Source: Dicyema japonicum (lineage: Eukaryota > Dicyemida > Rhombozoa > Dicyemidae). Taken from it: a stretch of 64,000 nt of DNA. A program made the translations under genes and the position numbers. The notes beneath the pieces were generated by a model. The model saw only the letters and a list, made by a program, of their open reading frames with translations, searched no databases and had not been told where the DNA came from. The stretch is from contig RDEW01000011.1 of the NCBI GenBank assembly GCA_011109175.1, positions 428,193 to 492,192 of the forward strand, given 5' to 3'. Position 1 is the stretch's first letter, and every line of letters starts with the position of its first letter. Positions 46,331-57,112 of the stretch are shown one piece after another.

Positions 46331-49140
46331 ATGAGGCTCGTGAAACCTTCTTGGCTTAAACTAGATTCAAAATCAGGTAAATGACTGCATTAAATTTTAA
46401 ATTTATTTGTTTATCTTAGATTTTCCAATTTTTTGCGTGGACATTAATCCAGACCGCTCGACTATAGCGATTGGTGGCCAAGGTTTCTGAATCGTTTCTC
46501 ATTCATTTTTAGTTGGTGATTCTTCTGGGAGGATTAAACTACTTAGAATTGACTCTCTCATTAAGAATGAATTTAACTCGGATAATCTCATATGTCAGTT
46601 GGATAGCATTACAAGTATTTCTGTCAAGTTTGTACTTATAGAATGTGTTAACTGCCTACGCTGGTCCCATTCTGGGCGATTTCTAGCTTCAGGAGATGAT
46701 CAGAGTCATCTTAAAATTTGGCGAAAATCTAAAACCAATAATTCTTGGAAAATGCACAAAGTATTGATTGGTCATAAAGGAGGTATTTTATTCAATCCAC
46801 ATTCATAGATATCTTGGATTTAAATTGGTCTTCAGAAGACCGTTGGATAGCTACTGCGAGTGTAGACAATTCTGTAATCATCTGGGATGCTGTTCGCTGG
46901 TCTGGTATGACAATATATCACTCTTAGGCCAAATCTGTACATTAAAAGAACATACAGGCTTTGTAAAAGGCGTCAGTTGGGATCCTCTCGGTCATTATAT
47001 TGTGTCACATGTTACATTGCTTTTTAACAATTTAAGAGCGCCGATAGAACACTGCGAATATGGAGCACCACCACATGGAAGGAAATTAAATGTGTGAAGA
47101 AGCCCTTTAGCGAAGTATTTGATTTATAATTGGACAGTGCTATTCCAATACACATTCACTAAGATTGAGTTGGTTTGCGAACGGGCAGCGACTAATATCT
47201 CCGAATTCTATGAATAATGATGTACCGACGGCTCAGTTTATTGATCGAGACAGTTGGGGTATCAAAACGGACGTTGTCGGACATTTAAAAACATAAGTGT
47301 TAACTGTAATCATCAAATCTTGACTTATAGAGTGCTAATCCATTTATGTTTTCCAATGGAGAAGGGGATGAGGTACTTTTATGTTCATATGCCAGATTAC
47401 TTATTTTGTCATTGCCGGTCGTGACAGATCAGTCTCAGTTTGGGTGAAACATTTGTCTTTATTTTAGCAATCCAATCTTCCTAGACCTTTGTACGTTGTC
47501 CATGATTTATTTGCAAACTCAGTATCCGACATATCCTGGTTTGTTTAATTTATCATGGAAGGAGTCCTTCAGGTTATCACTTTGTATGTTCGTCGATTGA
47601 CGGATCAGTAGCACTTTTTATTTTCAATGAAGAAGAGCTGGGAAAAATTATAGTAAAGCCGAAAAGTATAGAATCTACAATTCCTGAGTTACAATTCTAC
47701 TTTATTGTCAGGTTTATTTCTTCAAAGACTCCATTTAATTGCAATAAAGCCTTCAAGCCCAGCCTAAACTCGACTATAAATACCAATAAAGACGGTAAAA
47801 GAAGAATTGCACTCACTTTTTTGGGTTCAATCGACAGTGACGAGGATCACCAATTGAATAGTTCTAAAATTAGTTTGTAAGAGTGTTTATTGCAGGTAAT
47901 TGTAATGGTTATTCTGAAAATGCCTTTCCAAGGAATAATAATATACCAAACAATGTTGTACCTCGTCGACCAGTCATCAGTGAAACTAACACAGTTTATT
48001 CTGGTGTTATCAATAGTTTAAAAATCATACTTTAAATGGGAGACCAGAACCACCATTTCATGAAGTATTTATTTTGCAAGTAATTTCATTTTTGAATGTA
48101 GACTATTTTGTTTGGATCTCATTTTACATTCGAAGTGATCAATACTCACGACTTTCCACTCAAAGATCCGGATTATTGTTTTTGTCATCTTAGAAACTCT
48201 AAGGATAACGTATTGTGGCAATCCTTGACTACCAGTCCTTGCATCGCTGCTTCCATTTCACCGTTTTCGTATTTGTAGAGGTTTTAGTTCCTTAACGTGC
48301 GTTGTATGTAACGACTGTAGCTTATTCGTATTTCTCACAGCATCTGGAAATTTGGTATCAAAAATAGATTTGCCATTTCGAGTTTACGAAATTTACTGCA
48401 TTGGTGATGTCATCGTTGTAATTTCTACTCAACTTATTTTAACCGCCTGGAATATGCTGGAAAATAGGTGCGTACTAAAGGATATCAATTTACCTCTAGA
48501 CATGCTGAATGGTTTATTAATTTTCTAAGATTGCTAGATTCCAGTATAAATGTAACCACCGCTAGACTGATTCATGGCGATATCTCCATTTGTCTGAGCA
48601 ACAATAAGTCTTATCTTTTTTCAAAGTCAATGCATTTATGGTTTATTTAGCCGTATTAATCAATTAGGATGTCAGTTTCACCTAAATCGGATGATATTGC
48701 ACTTTGTACCTTGAGACATTCTCAATCACGATTGTATTTATTATTTTTATATGCCTAGTGATTCATTTAATGATAGTGTTGATTCTCAGATTCGTATTTT
48801 TCGTGCGGAAATGCAATTTTTTCAAGATTTGTCGTATTATTCATTTAAAAATCTTTCTAACCTCTGGAATAGCTTAATGGTAATACTAACAGAAGAAGGT
48901 TGAGAATTTAGTCATCATTTAGGTGATGAAGAGCGTATTAAGGGACTTATTACGGCTTTTGTTCGTAAAGATTATTTTCACTGTCAGAAGAGCTTACTTG
49001 AGTTATGGAGTTTTGTTAAAATCATTGAAGATTCAATAGATATTATTAAACCTAACTGTAAATTTTCTTCATTATCCAATTATTTAATCAAGATTTTGTC
49101 AAATCATAGCTCACCCATTCGAAATCATCACATTGTATAA
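46331..49140 (+). CDS. HIRA: Histone chaperone HIRA
   Basis: Scaffold of the HIRA complex that deposits histone H3.3 outside replication. Start ATG 46331; first exon MRLVKPSWLKLDSKS, then a 43-base intron, the longest I traced. N-terminal WD40 propeller: IFCVDINPDRSTIAIGGQ, KCVNCLRWSHSGRFLASGDD, LDLNWSSEDRWIATASVDNS, HTGFVKGVSWDPLGHYIVSH, SADRTLRIW, AQFIDRDSWGIKTDVVGH, DRSVSVW, SIDGSVALFIFNEEELG. Then a B-domain-like KRRIALTFLGSIDSDED. The C-terminal Hira region has ASGNLVSKIDLPFRVYEIYC, VIVVISTQLILTAWN and LIHGDISICLSNNKSYLFS. It ends near YLIKILSNHSSP, stop TAA 49138-49140. Introns are mostly 23-30 bases. Some joins in the last third (47870-48120, 48650-48930) are not resolved. Confidence 0.92.
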
Positions 49141-50064
49141 TATTTTATTGTTCTTTTTTGTAAATACTATCTTTTATTTATGTTGGTGGTATAGTTTTTT
49201 TACTTTAAGTATAGATTTTTTGTAATTTACGAGTTAATTCTAGTTACAACATTTGATTGGTGGAAGGTTGAGGTGGTGACGACTATTGGATAAACTGTCT
49301 GCCCAACTTCTGATGGGAAAAGACTTTTTTGCTGTTTCGCACAAGGTACGGACTTAAGAAATATTGAAAAACTTAATTTCTAAACAAAGTAAGTGTCGGA
49401 TGTTAATCTCACAAGGTAAGTGAATCTTGTCTAAACTAAAAATTCAAAGATCTTGAAGGATCGTTAATCAAAAGCTGCTCATATAGGATGGTGTCGATAA
49501 TAATAAACGATTTTTTTCAGTTTGACAATTATTTTTATATTAAATGACGCCTCGACTAATATATTTTTCTTAGTATAAAAATGAGAGATTTTTATTAAGG
49601 TAGTATTAGGAAGGACAAAGATAAAAGATGGATTTTAAGATTTACAAACAGTTTGTAGAAATTTCTTTGTTTAATTACTTGTTTTGGTTCACCTCATTTG
49701 CTTGTTGTCATAGGAATCTTTCGATATCCTCGTTCAGCGGGATAAACATAGATTCAGTTTTTATTTTCATGCGCACAATGAAGTTTTAGTTGGATATCAA
49801 ATGCTATCAATTTGATGAAAAAGTAGTTTAAATGTAATGTCAGCTTATTATAAATACTTTTTATTTTAAGAAAACTAAAGATTTCGCTCAGACAAGCCAG
49901 AACACCTTTGATTGTCTTGTAGACTGGCAGGTGTGTGCAGTTTTGTTGACAAGTAATCGTTCATCTATAAATGTTTTAAACTCGCATTGGTTTTAAGTTC
50001 AGCAACGACAATAAGATTATTACCGTCTTTGGGAGACGGCCATGCTCTTTATCTAATGTAATTT
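49141..50064. other. Intergenic region downstream of HIRA
   Basis: No gene recognised. Confidence 0.35.
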
Positions 50065-50670
50065 ATTAATCCCGGAATCACAAAAAGACAAGAGTTATCG
50101 TCTATGATAAGTGATATCAGGCTTTCTCCTGCGGTTAGTTTTGGAGTCCTGGATTAATCTCCACAAATGGGAAAGTTTCTTCTCGTATTTCCGGCAGGTG
50201 TCCAGATATAGCTTGACTTCGGGCCCGAAAAAATGTTCATGAGACTTGCCATCTTGAGGATGTTTCGTTGCCGTTCCGTAAGGTATTCCATGTTTGGGGG
50301 ACTTTACTTTTCTTCGTAGTAACGACGTGGGAGTCTTTTTCAATCTCAATAATATTCTGAGACTTCGGTTTTGTAACACTTCCAGTTTGCTCTGTGCGAT
50401 AGTGGGGGTAATCCATGCAGCATAGATGTATATGATACTCGGTAGAACTCCGACGATGAGGGAAGATACTAGGGAGTGTAAAAGACTTGAGAATTCCAAT
50501 TTTCTTTTGAATCCTCGAGGTTACTAAGTCCATTTAATTTGTGAATGAAAGGAGAGGATCCAAGGTGACTCCCAGGATTGAAAGGGTGGAGAATCTTCTT
50601 AATGGGATCGGGAAATCATATAATTTTATTGTTGGTGTTGTCCGTAACTCTAAACGTTGTTAAATGACTT
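50065..50670 (-). mobile_element. LINE RT C-terminal fragment with 3' tail
   Basis: Minus strand: SLIVGVLPSIIYIYAAWITP (family L.P.L.YaapiW), QSKLEVLQNRSLRILL, and LDTCRKYEKKLSH. The tail next to the tandem-stop end (tcttgtctttttgtgattccggg on the minus strand) matches the LINE 3'-end type. Frames are partly shifted. Confidence 0.65.
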
Positions 50671-51424
50671 TCCTGGTGATACTTTTAGGCAGGTATTCAA
50701 AAACCAAAAACCCACCAGATTTAATGTCTCTTGCACGGACAGTACCTCCTCGACTCTGATGTTTTGCTACAATCACGAGATTGAATTTTTGGTGGATGGA
50801 GAAGGGAGGTCACTGGGGAACATTAAATAGCATGCTCTTTATCTTTTTAATTATTTTTTTCTTTATTCAAATTTTATTTATTTACCATTAGTTCTGGAAT
50901 AAATGAAAAAAACTGTTAACACGCGATAGAACACACTCTAGAGAACAATCAGATGAACCTTGAACGGCTGGGAAATTAAAGGCAGGCTAGGAAAATAGAA
51001 AAGGTCATTTTTTGGCCGATAAGGGAAAAGGAAGAACACAGCAACAAGTTGATGACCACACCTGAGGTTCCCAAATGGACTCAAATTTTTTGTTAGGAAA
51101 GTTTTGTCTACACCGATTTTCGACGAAGGACATTTGAGAATTTTTTTTGAGACAAAGATTTTTATGAAGTTATTAGAAACCCAATCGTGGAAATTTCAAC
51201 TATTAATGTTTTGCATTATTTCACTTCAAACAGCGTTCTGCTTATCAAAACAAAAGATACATCAAAGCTAGCGGAATTATAGTCACTTGTTGAATTCAAA
51301 CGTTTATTAGCTGCTAATTTTCGCTTTGGATGGTAGTTCTTTTATGTTTTCTTTGTTCCTCTTTTTGTTAGGAAAGTTTTGTTCTTTTACATTTCAGTAT
51401 GACATGCATTGGCCCGTTCATTAT
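50671..51424. other. Unassigned AT-rich region
   Basis: No gene recognised. Confidence 0.3.
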
Positions 51425-51540
51425 TATCAAAAGAACATTCGAGAATTAATAACTAATAATTCCTTTGTTCCTCTTCAAGGCAGACTTACCAAATTCTCTC
51501 ACTTTGGGTCAGACAAAATTCGAACCCAGACATGAATCCA
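51425..51540 (-). mobile_element. SINE family 3 copy (minus)
   Basis: The minus strand reads gggttcgaattttgtctgac, then tctgccttgaagaggaacaa and an attattagttattaatt tail, as in the copy at 20883-21062. Confidence 0.6.
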
Positions 51541-51932
51541 TCTAAAGCTTTTTTTCAAAACATAGGGTTTCCAATCTCTCCTGATAAAAAGGGGGAGCGA
51601 GTGGTTGTATCCACCCTAGGGAATGAAGGAATTAAGTGTACTAGAGCTATGCCATAGTGAACCAGAGGTATTTCACCAGATTAGATATGCCACGACTTAC
51701 TTCACGTTCAAAGGAGAACATCCCTTTTTCCAGTACTGCTGAAAAATACGATACTCATAGTTTCGATACTCATCGTTTTTAGGGGGTAAGACTCGGCTAT
51801 GGGAAAATATGGCCAGGATCATCCAACATTTGAGCTTAATTAAGGTGTCAATAAAATGTGTTGCCAAAAGTTATATATTTGTCATTTTACTTGTAATTGA
51901 CAAATGCCGTTGACTTCCCCAAATTCTTCGAA
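51541..51932. other. Unassigned spacer
   Basis: No gene recognised. Confidence 0.3.
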
Positions 51933-52272
51933 ATGGAAAAACATCAATATCGCAGAACAACTCCCGCAAATTTAGAATTAATTGGGCCAACTTATTTAAA
52001 CTACGACCAAGAAAAGTTCATTACATTCACTGGACATTTAAATCTGATAGCGAATCTTAAATTACCTTTCTATTACCAAGAACATGCAGATTTGATCAAC
52101 CAGGTAGGTATAGCAAAAATTTAGTGTCTCGCTGAACCCAAAAATATTGGAGAAGTCACAATCAGTGCTGGAGAAATGGAATCTTCAGTTGAATTCCGAG
52201 GAAATGGGTATGTGTCTTTTAAACTACAAAATGACCTATCAAGAATTGAAGTTGGCTTAAATAATGTTTAGA
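51933..52272 (+). CDS. Unrecognised small protein gene with one micro-intron
   Basis: I do not recognise this gene. Start ATG at 51933 (MEKHQYRRTTP) is chosen because the frame upstream lacks an ATG. The first exon runs LELIGPTYLNYDQEKFITF, TGHLNLIANLKLPFYYQEHA, DLINQ. A 21-base GT-AG intron at 52104-52124 is followed by CLAEPKNIGEVTISAGEMES, SVEFRGNGYVSFKLQNDLSR and IEVGLNNV, stop TAG 52270-52272. About 106 residues. The frame stays open past the TAG to 52391, so the stop may itself lie in an unrecognised intron. The alternation of strands and glycines loosely recalls a small OB-fold protein such as RPA3, which is speculation. The GT-AG micro-intron argues for a genuine host gene. Confidence 0.45.
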
Positions 52273-52640
52273 TCGCCGATACATTATCTAGAAAAGACTT
52301 TAACTTAGTCAGCTCCTGCATAATCAATAATTCGATGGTAGTAGAAAGATGGTTTAGAAAACCTACATCAGATAATATAAAATCTTATTGAATTTTGAAA
52401 TTTAAATAAAAAATTGTTCTAATTTTAATAAAATTGATATAAAATATAAAAATGAATTATTCTAATTTTACATTTCACTTATAATTTTTTGACCTTCTCA
52501 AAAATGTTTAATTTTTTGTGTAAAAAATGTTTAATTATTGACCAGGTTGTTTAGGGGTTAAGAATGCATGAAAATGACAATTGTAGTTTCTACCTGTCTC
52601 TTGGTTGAGTATTGTCTATCTATAATCTGTTTTCCTTTGA
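52273..52640. other. Downstream of the small gene
   Basis: In-frame open continuation to 52391, then AT-rich sequence without a recognised gene. Confidence 0.3.
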
Positions 52641-52649
52641 TATTTCAAT

Positions 52650-52820
52650 TAGGTGACGTCATGTGATCATTGACAGGACGGCATCAAAGATGTTAATTTG
52701 CTATCCCCTACTCAATTGGATCATTTCATGGTGGGATTCTCATAACTGGTTTCGGGTTGGTTCGTCACTCTGTGACTGTCATCGTGGGAACTGAATACAC
52801 TTAATTAGTTGTTACCATTG
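52650..52820 (+). repeat. Low-copy diverged repeat, copy 1
   Basis: Shares gg-tggcatcaaa-at, ctatc-cc-ac-c--ttggatcattt and a following ggtt-g-t-c part with 55330-55470. Both may be remnants of one coding exon or element. Confidence 0.4.
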
Positions 52821-52852
52821 ATTCAATTTAAAAAAGTAAAATTTAATTTTCA

Positions 52853-52905
52853 CTCAGTAATACTAACAGGAGAAGGTTGAGAATTAGTCATTTAAGTGAT
52901 GAATT
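52853..52905 (+). repeat. Fragment duplicated from HIRA
   Basis: agtaatactaacaggagaag and gttgaga-ttagtcat--tta-gtgatgaa match HIRA sequence at about 48878-48930 (gtaatactaacagaagaagg and onward). It lies directly at the left edge of the RLE remnant. Confidence 0.7.
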
Positions 52906-54225
52906 CTCCTGGGAATGGCGGAATCCGTATATGAGAGGCTTCTGAAACAATCAAACGACGGTCGGCACACCCGGGGGTTGTGAAGCGGCAGTTAATGCTG
53001 TCCGAACATTCACCGAAATGAACGAGAACGTTCCGGACATAATCGTCAAAATTGACATTAAAAATGCTTTCATGTTTTCAACTACTACCAGTGTACAGCT
53101 ATGTTCATAACTTGTATGGAAAACCTTCCAGTCTAGTACACGGCCAATACTACATTCCATCGTCTTCTGGAGTCCAACAAAGAGATCCATTGGGCCCTGC
53201 CTTATTCATCCTGGGAATTGCCCGTATCACAGATACTCCTCTGAGAGTATGGTATCTGGATGATTGCACCATGGGCGGCCATCCGAAGGATGTACTAGAT
53301 AGTCCAAATTAAATCCTTATGCCTAACTCTAAACACCTCGAAGTGTGAAGTTATCAATTTTGGATTTCCGCAGCCTGAATGGGACTCAATCCTTGCAATG
53401 TTCAGAGAGATGAGTAATTAAACGCTACTCGTTGTGATGATAAAGAAAAAAAGAGAAAAGAAAATCAGAAAAAAGATGCAGCAAACTGCAGAAGAGATCT
53501 GCAAAAATGCAACATAATGAACAAAAGAAAGCGGATGATTCACTGCACAGGCTGTTCGTGTGGATTCTACATGTTCTGTGCCGGAATGACTAAAAGAGCC
53601 CTGACCGTCATTTCCGATTGGCAGTCATGTCTCCTACCTATAATACGACATACTCGGACCTATGTTCCATTAGATCATTGGAAATGCTTGAATTGATCTC
53701 AAACCTGACACATACACGAATAATCCTGATCAGGACACCATGCCCTCTCTTGTCGAAGAAGTGCAGGACCATTTCCAAGTCACAAGGCGATCAACGGAAT
53801 TGTCAAAAGAGCCCTGGAGTCTGCGGGATACCTAGCCATACTAGAACCTGTTGGCCTGGACAAAGGAGTCGGAATCACAATTTTCCCATTCGAAAAGGAG
53901 AAACCTTAGTCTGGGATGCTACTTATGTAGACCCACTTTGCCCATCCAACATTGTCGAGAACGCGGTAGACACCAAAATCAATGAGGGCAAAAGAGAATA
54001 AATACGAAGCGTTACGCGACCGATTCGCGTTCTATCCCATTGTGGTCGAACAACTGGGGGAATAAGTGGAAAGTCGCTCTGTTTCCTAAAAAAAACTTGG
54101 ACGCCTAGCTACACTAGAAAGCCACGACGCACGTGAGACCCGATGGCTTCTCCAGTTGATCTCTGTTGCAGTCGTGAGAGGCAACGCAACGTCGATAATG
54201 TCGGCGCTGTCCACTTTGGATGGAT
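52895..54225 (+). mobile_element. RLE-type retrotransposon, decayed copy
   Basis: Plus-strand frames: TPGGCEAAVNAVRTF..NENVPDIIVKIDIKNAF (RT with first Asp), SGVQQRDPLGPALFILGIA, VWYLDDCTMGGHP (polymerase box at 53245-53275). Later ESAGYLAILEPVGLDKGVGI, LVWDATYVDPLCPSNIV (nuclease region; the RPD triad itself is mutated), KYEALRDRFAFYPIVVEQLG and WLLQLISVAVVRGNATSIMS at the C-terminus. The CCHC region is largely deleted. Many breaks. Confidence 0.8.
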
Positions 54226-54267
54226 GACTGTGTTAATTAATTATTAATTATTTATTGGTTTAAAATT

Positions 54268-55148
54268 TCACTCAGTAAAAGAAGATAAATCAGACTCATC
54301 TAAAATCTGCTGCAAAAACTCTTTTTGCTTGACAAGTAAACTATATTGGAGAGACAAGCCTTCAAGCTCGTCTCCAAAATCACTATACATTCTCAGATCA
54401 TGCTGTTTCGTCTCCAAATCATGTTGGGCCCAATCCAATTCGAGTAACAGTTTTTCTCTAATCTGTATCAGAAAACCAACCTACGATGCATATTGGCTTG
54501 GATTCTGGTCTCAGAATACATTTTATCATTTTTTTCTGCCTTTTTAAGCCAAAAATAGTTAAAATCACAAAACCTCAGCTTAGCATCAATGTAATCGAGG
54601 CATAAATTGATATTAGGAGCCACAGAATTCAGCTTATAAGACAGAGGCTGAAAGATAAACGGTCCTGGACTTCCAAAATTTCGTTCTTGAGTTCAGCCCA
54701 ACCTGAAAGTAAAGAAGGATAAAACTTTTGTTCAAAAAATTAATTTTTCTTTCGACTTTTTCTTTGGTCTGTTTAAAAATGGTTTCAATTCTCCTATTAT
54801 CCTCGAATTCATCCACCAAACCACGGAGAGGGCGACAAAATAAAAACTCCAAAAGTCTTTGCAGTTCTGAATGAAGCCAAGAAATTGGAAAATCATTTTT
54901 CTTTAATTTTTATCAACAAAAAAATTATACAGTGAGTAATTTTTGTATTAAGAAATTAGAATTATCGGTATTTGTTACTTTTTGTTGTAATGTCAGACGA
55001 ATTGGTTCTATTAACAGGCGACTCTTAAAATAAATTTACTAAGTTCAACCTCTTCTGGGTTTTCTTGGTTAGTTATTTGCTCAAGCAATTCGAGAATCAT
55101 TTTATTTTTTATATATTCTTGTTGGTAGTTGATTGTATTGCTTCTCAT
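54268..55148 (-). CDS. HAUS4: HAUS4-like augmin complex subunit
   Basis: Augmin recruits gamma-tubulin to spindle microtubules; HAUS4 is a coiled-coil subunit. On the minus strand the C-terminal part reads IREKLLLELDWAQHDLETKQ, HDLRMYSDFGDELEGLSLQY, SLLVKQKEFLQQILDESD, stop TGA 54268-54270. It aligns without gaps to the HAUS4 C-terminus (IRDRL...QDMENSRQVLNSYEVLGEEFDRLVKEYTVL pattern). Upstream exons give WAELKNEILEVQDRLSF, VAPNINLCLDYIDAKLR and IETIFKQTKEKVERKINFLN, with GT-AG introns of about 22-34 bases. A possible start is ATG at 55146-55148 (MRSNTINYQQEY). One frame slip near 54640 is needed. The family call rests mainly on the last 70 residues. Confidence 0.55.
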
Positions 55149-55329
55149 TAAAAAGGCGCCACGACAAAACAGAAAATAATTTAAACTCAAATTTATTTAT
55201 AAATTATTGAATAATTATTTTTATTAAACCTGTCTAACACTTTCATGATTAATATTATCATTTTTAATTTTTTAATAAAAGGTTATCTTTCTATTTTCTA
55301 TCTTTTTTCCCTTTGTTCAATTAGCGTGG

Positions 55330-55470
55330 CTTCATTTGATCCACCTGCTGGGATGGCATCAAAAATATTATCCACTATCTCCCAGCTGACTGGATCATTT
55401 CTTGGAGTGGTTGCTACAATTATGGTTTCAGATGGACCAGTCTTAGCATTGGATACACTAAATTGATTTT
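55330..55470 (+). repeat. Low-copy diverged repeat, copy 2 (open frame)
   Basis: Encodes SFDPPAGMASKILSTISQLT...VVATIMVSDGPVLALDTLN, an open frame without a recognised domain. Its DNA resembles 52650-52820. Confidence 0.4.
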
Positions 55471-55499
55471 TAACCATTAACTTTTTTCTCATTGTATCC

Positions 55500-56060
55500 G
55501 GAGTTAATCAAAAAAGAATACAATGTCGTCTTAATTTTTTACTAGTTAAAAATCTAACCGTTAATTGTGGCATCATAAGGTAGATTCTATGCTGTCTACC
55601 GTATCAAAGTATCCCCATCTCCCCCCTGTTACGTTATTAGCGTTGGCCACGCGATCATCTGTCTGAGGTAGCTCTAAATGCCCTTATTTACGTACTATAA
55701 TATCGTATTTTTCTTAGTCCTGGTTCCGGGTAAACTTTTGGTGCTATTAGAATGGGTTTTATTTCTCTTAGCAAGAAAGAAGGTCTCAAAGCCAATAATT
55801 AACTAATGTCAACTTCTAGTAATTATCGACTCTCCTAAGTGCTCAACCAATGATCCAACCGCCTTTTAGAGGTGTCTGCTAGAATTTCACCAGAAAAACT
55901 CATCAAGGTGACTTTCTTTAGGACTGATAGGGGGGTACTGGTGGATTATAGTACCCCTAAGCAATTTTTCTTATAAATGCTAGACTTAATAATTTTTCAA
56001 CTCTAAATTTTTTGATCGCTAGAAACAACTTGCCCTACTTATTACTCTAAATCACCGTGA
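55500..56060. other. Unassigned AT-rich region
   Basis: No gene recognised. Confidence 0.3.
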
Positions 56061-56061
56061 G

Positions 56062-56262
56062 ACTGACGTTGCAAAGGACAAACATGAGAGACCTTGAAAT
56101 CGGTCCCTATTTGGAGGAAAACGAAATTTTTAATTTTGTCTAAAAACGTGATTAACAATGCAAGAGGCGAAAATAGGAGACATTGACATTGTCCCCTTTT
56201 CGGAGGAAATACGAAATTTTTATTTTTGAATAAAAACGTGATTGGTGTTGCAAGGGACAAAA
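56062..56262 (+). repeat. Tandem repeat, about 100-bp period, two full copies
   Basis: Both units share ttcggaggaaa or tttggaggaaa, acgaaattttt, taaaaacgtgatt and a tgcaag-gac-aa block. A third unit begins at about 56250. Confidence 0.75.
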
Positions 56263-56449
56263 AACTATGGATATTTTTTGCAGTATAGTAGCCCAAAGCA
56301 CTTATAGTACACCTATGCAATTATAGAACCCCCCAAAAATAATAATTTTTGTGATCATAAAAAATTTTTAAAATTATTTTTTATACCTAAAGAGTTTTAT
56401 GTTAACCTTGGTTCTAACCGTAATACATTGGACATGTTCTCTGCACCTT

Positions 56450-56690
56450 TTTTGACTTTTAATGGAATATCAATCCCCTCCACAAACTCAATCAAATCAT
56501 TGAGTCTAGTTGACCAATTAGCCAAGTGGTTAATTGATCAGAAGGTTGATGTGATGAAGTAAACTTTAGTGTTCAACTTATGCAAAGAAAATCATATTCG
56601 AGTAAGCATTAATGACCTCATTGATCCTGAGTCGGTAGACGGAATGAGAAAATCAGATATTTTTACAGTAGCATCTGTGAAATATTAATA
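56450..56690 (+). other. Possible coding exon pair of unknown function
   Basis: Open stretches SIKSLSLVDQLAKWLIDQK and NLCKENHIRVSINDLIDPES (then VDGMRKSDIFTVASVKY, stop) flank a 25-base GT...AG interval at about 56546-56570. The spliced phase does not quite fit, so this may be a decayed or mis-assembled gene. No family recognised. Confidence 0.3.
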
Positions 56691-56986
56691 AAATAATAGA
56701 CCTGTTAGTTTGAAATGCTTATTAGGCGAAAGATTCAACTGAAAGCTGTTGTTAGAATTTCGTGATTGATAGAAAATTCACCAGGATATTTTCTAATAAC
56801 AGTCTTAACCTTTTCAGTGACTTTCTTGATTGAACGAGGAATAACAGTTGATGACACTAGTATTTTATTCAAAAATTTGAAAAATTAAAAATAAAAATCA
56901 ATAAAAATTTTTAAACAATAAAATACAACCGTAAAGACGTTCACATCATGGAACAACACATATTATACCCAAGAGACTGGACACGA

Positions 56987-57112
56987 CATGCTCTTCATGC
57001 GGTTATGTCAATGCACGCAAATATGGACTTTTCTGCTCGTCTTGTGGGGACTTTTTCCACCTCGGATGCATAAAGATGTCTCAGCGGGCTGCATGTTCGC
57101 TCTGCTGTGGAA
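56987..57112 (+). other. PHD-like zinc finger in the retroelement N-terminus
   Basis: Cys/His spacing C-x2-C-x9-C-x2-C-x4-H-x2-C-x8-C-x2-C in one open frame fits C4HC3 PHD fingers. Histone binding is only an inference. Confidence 0.65.
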
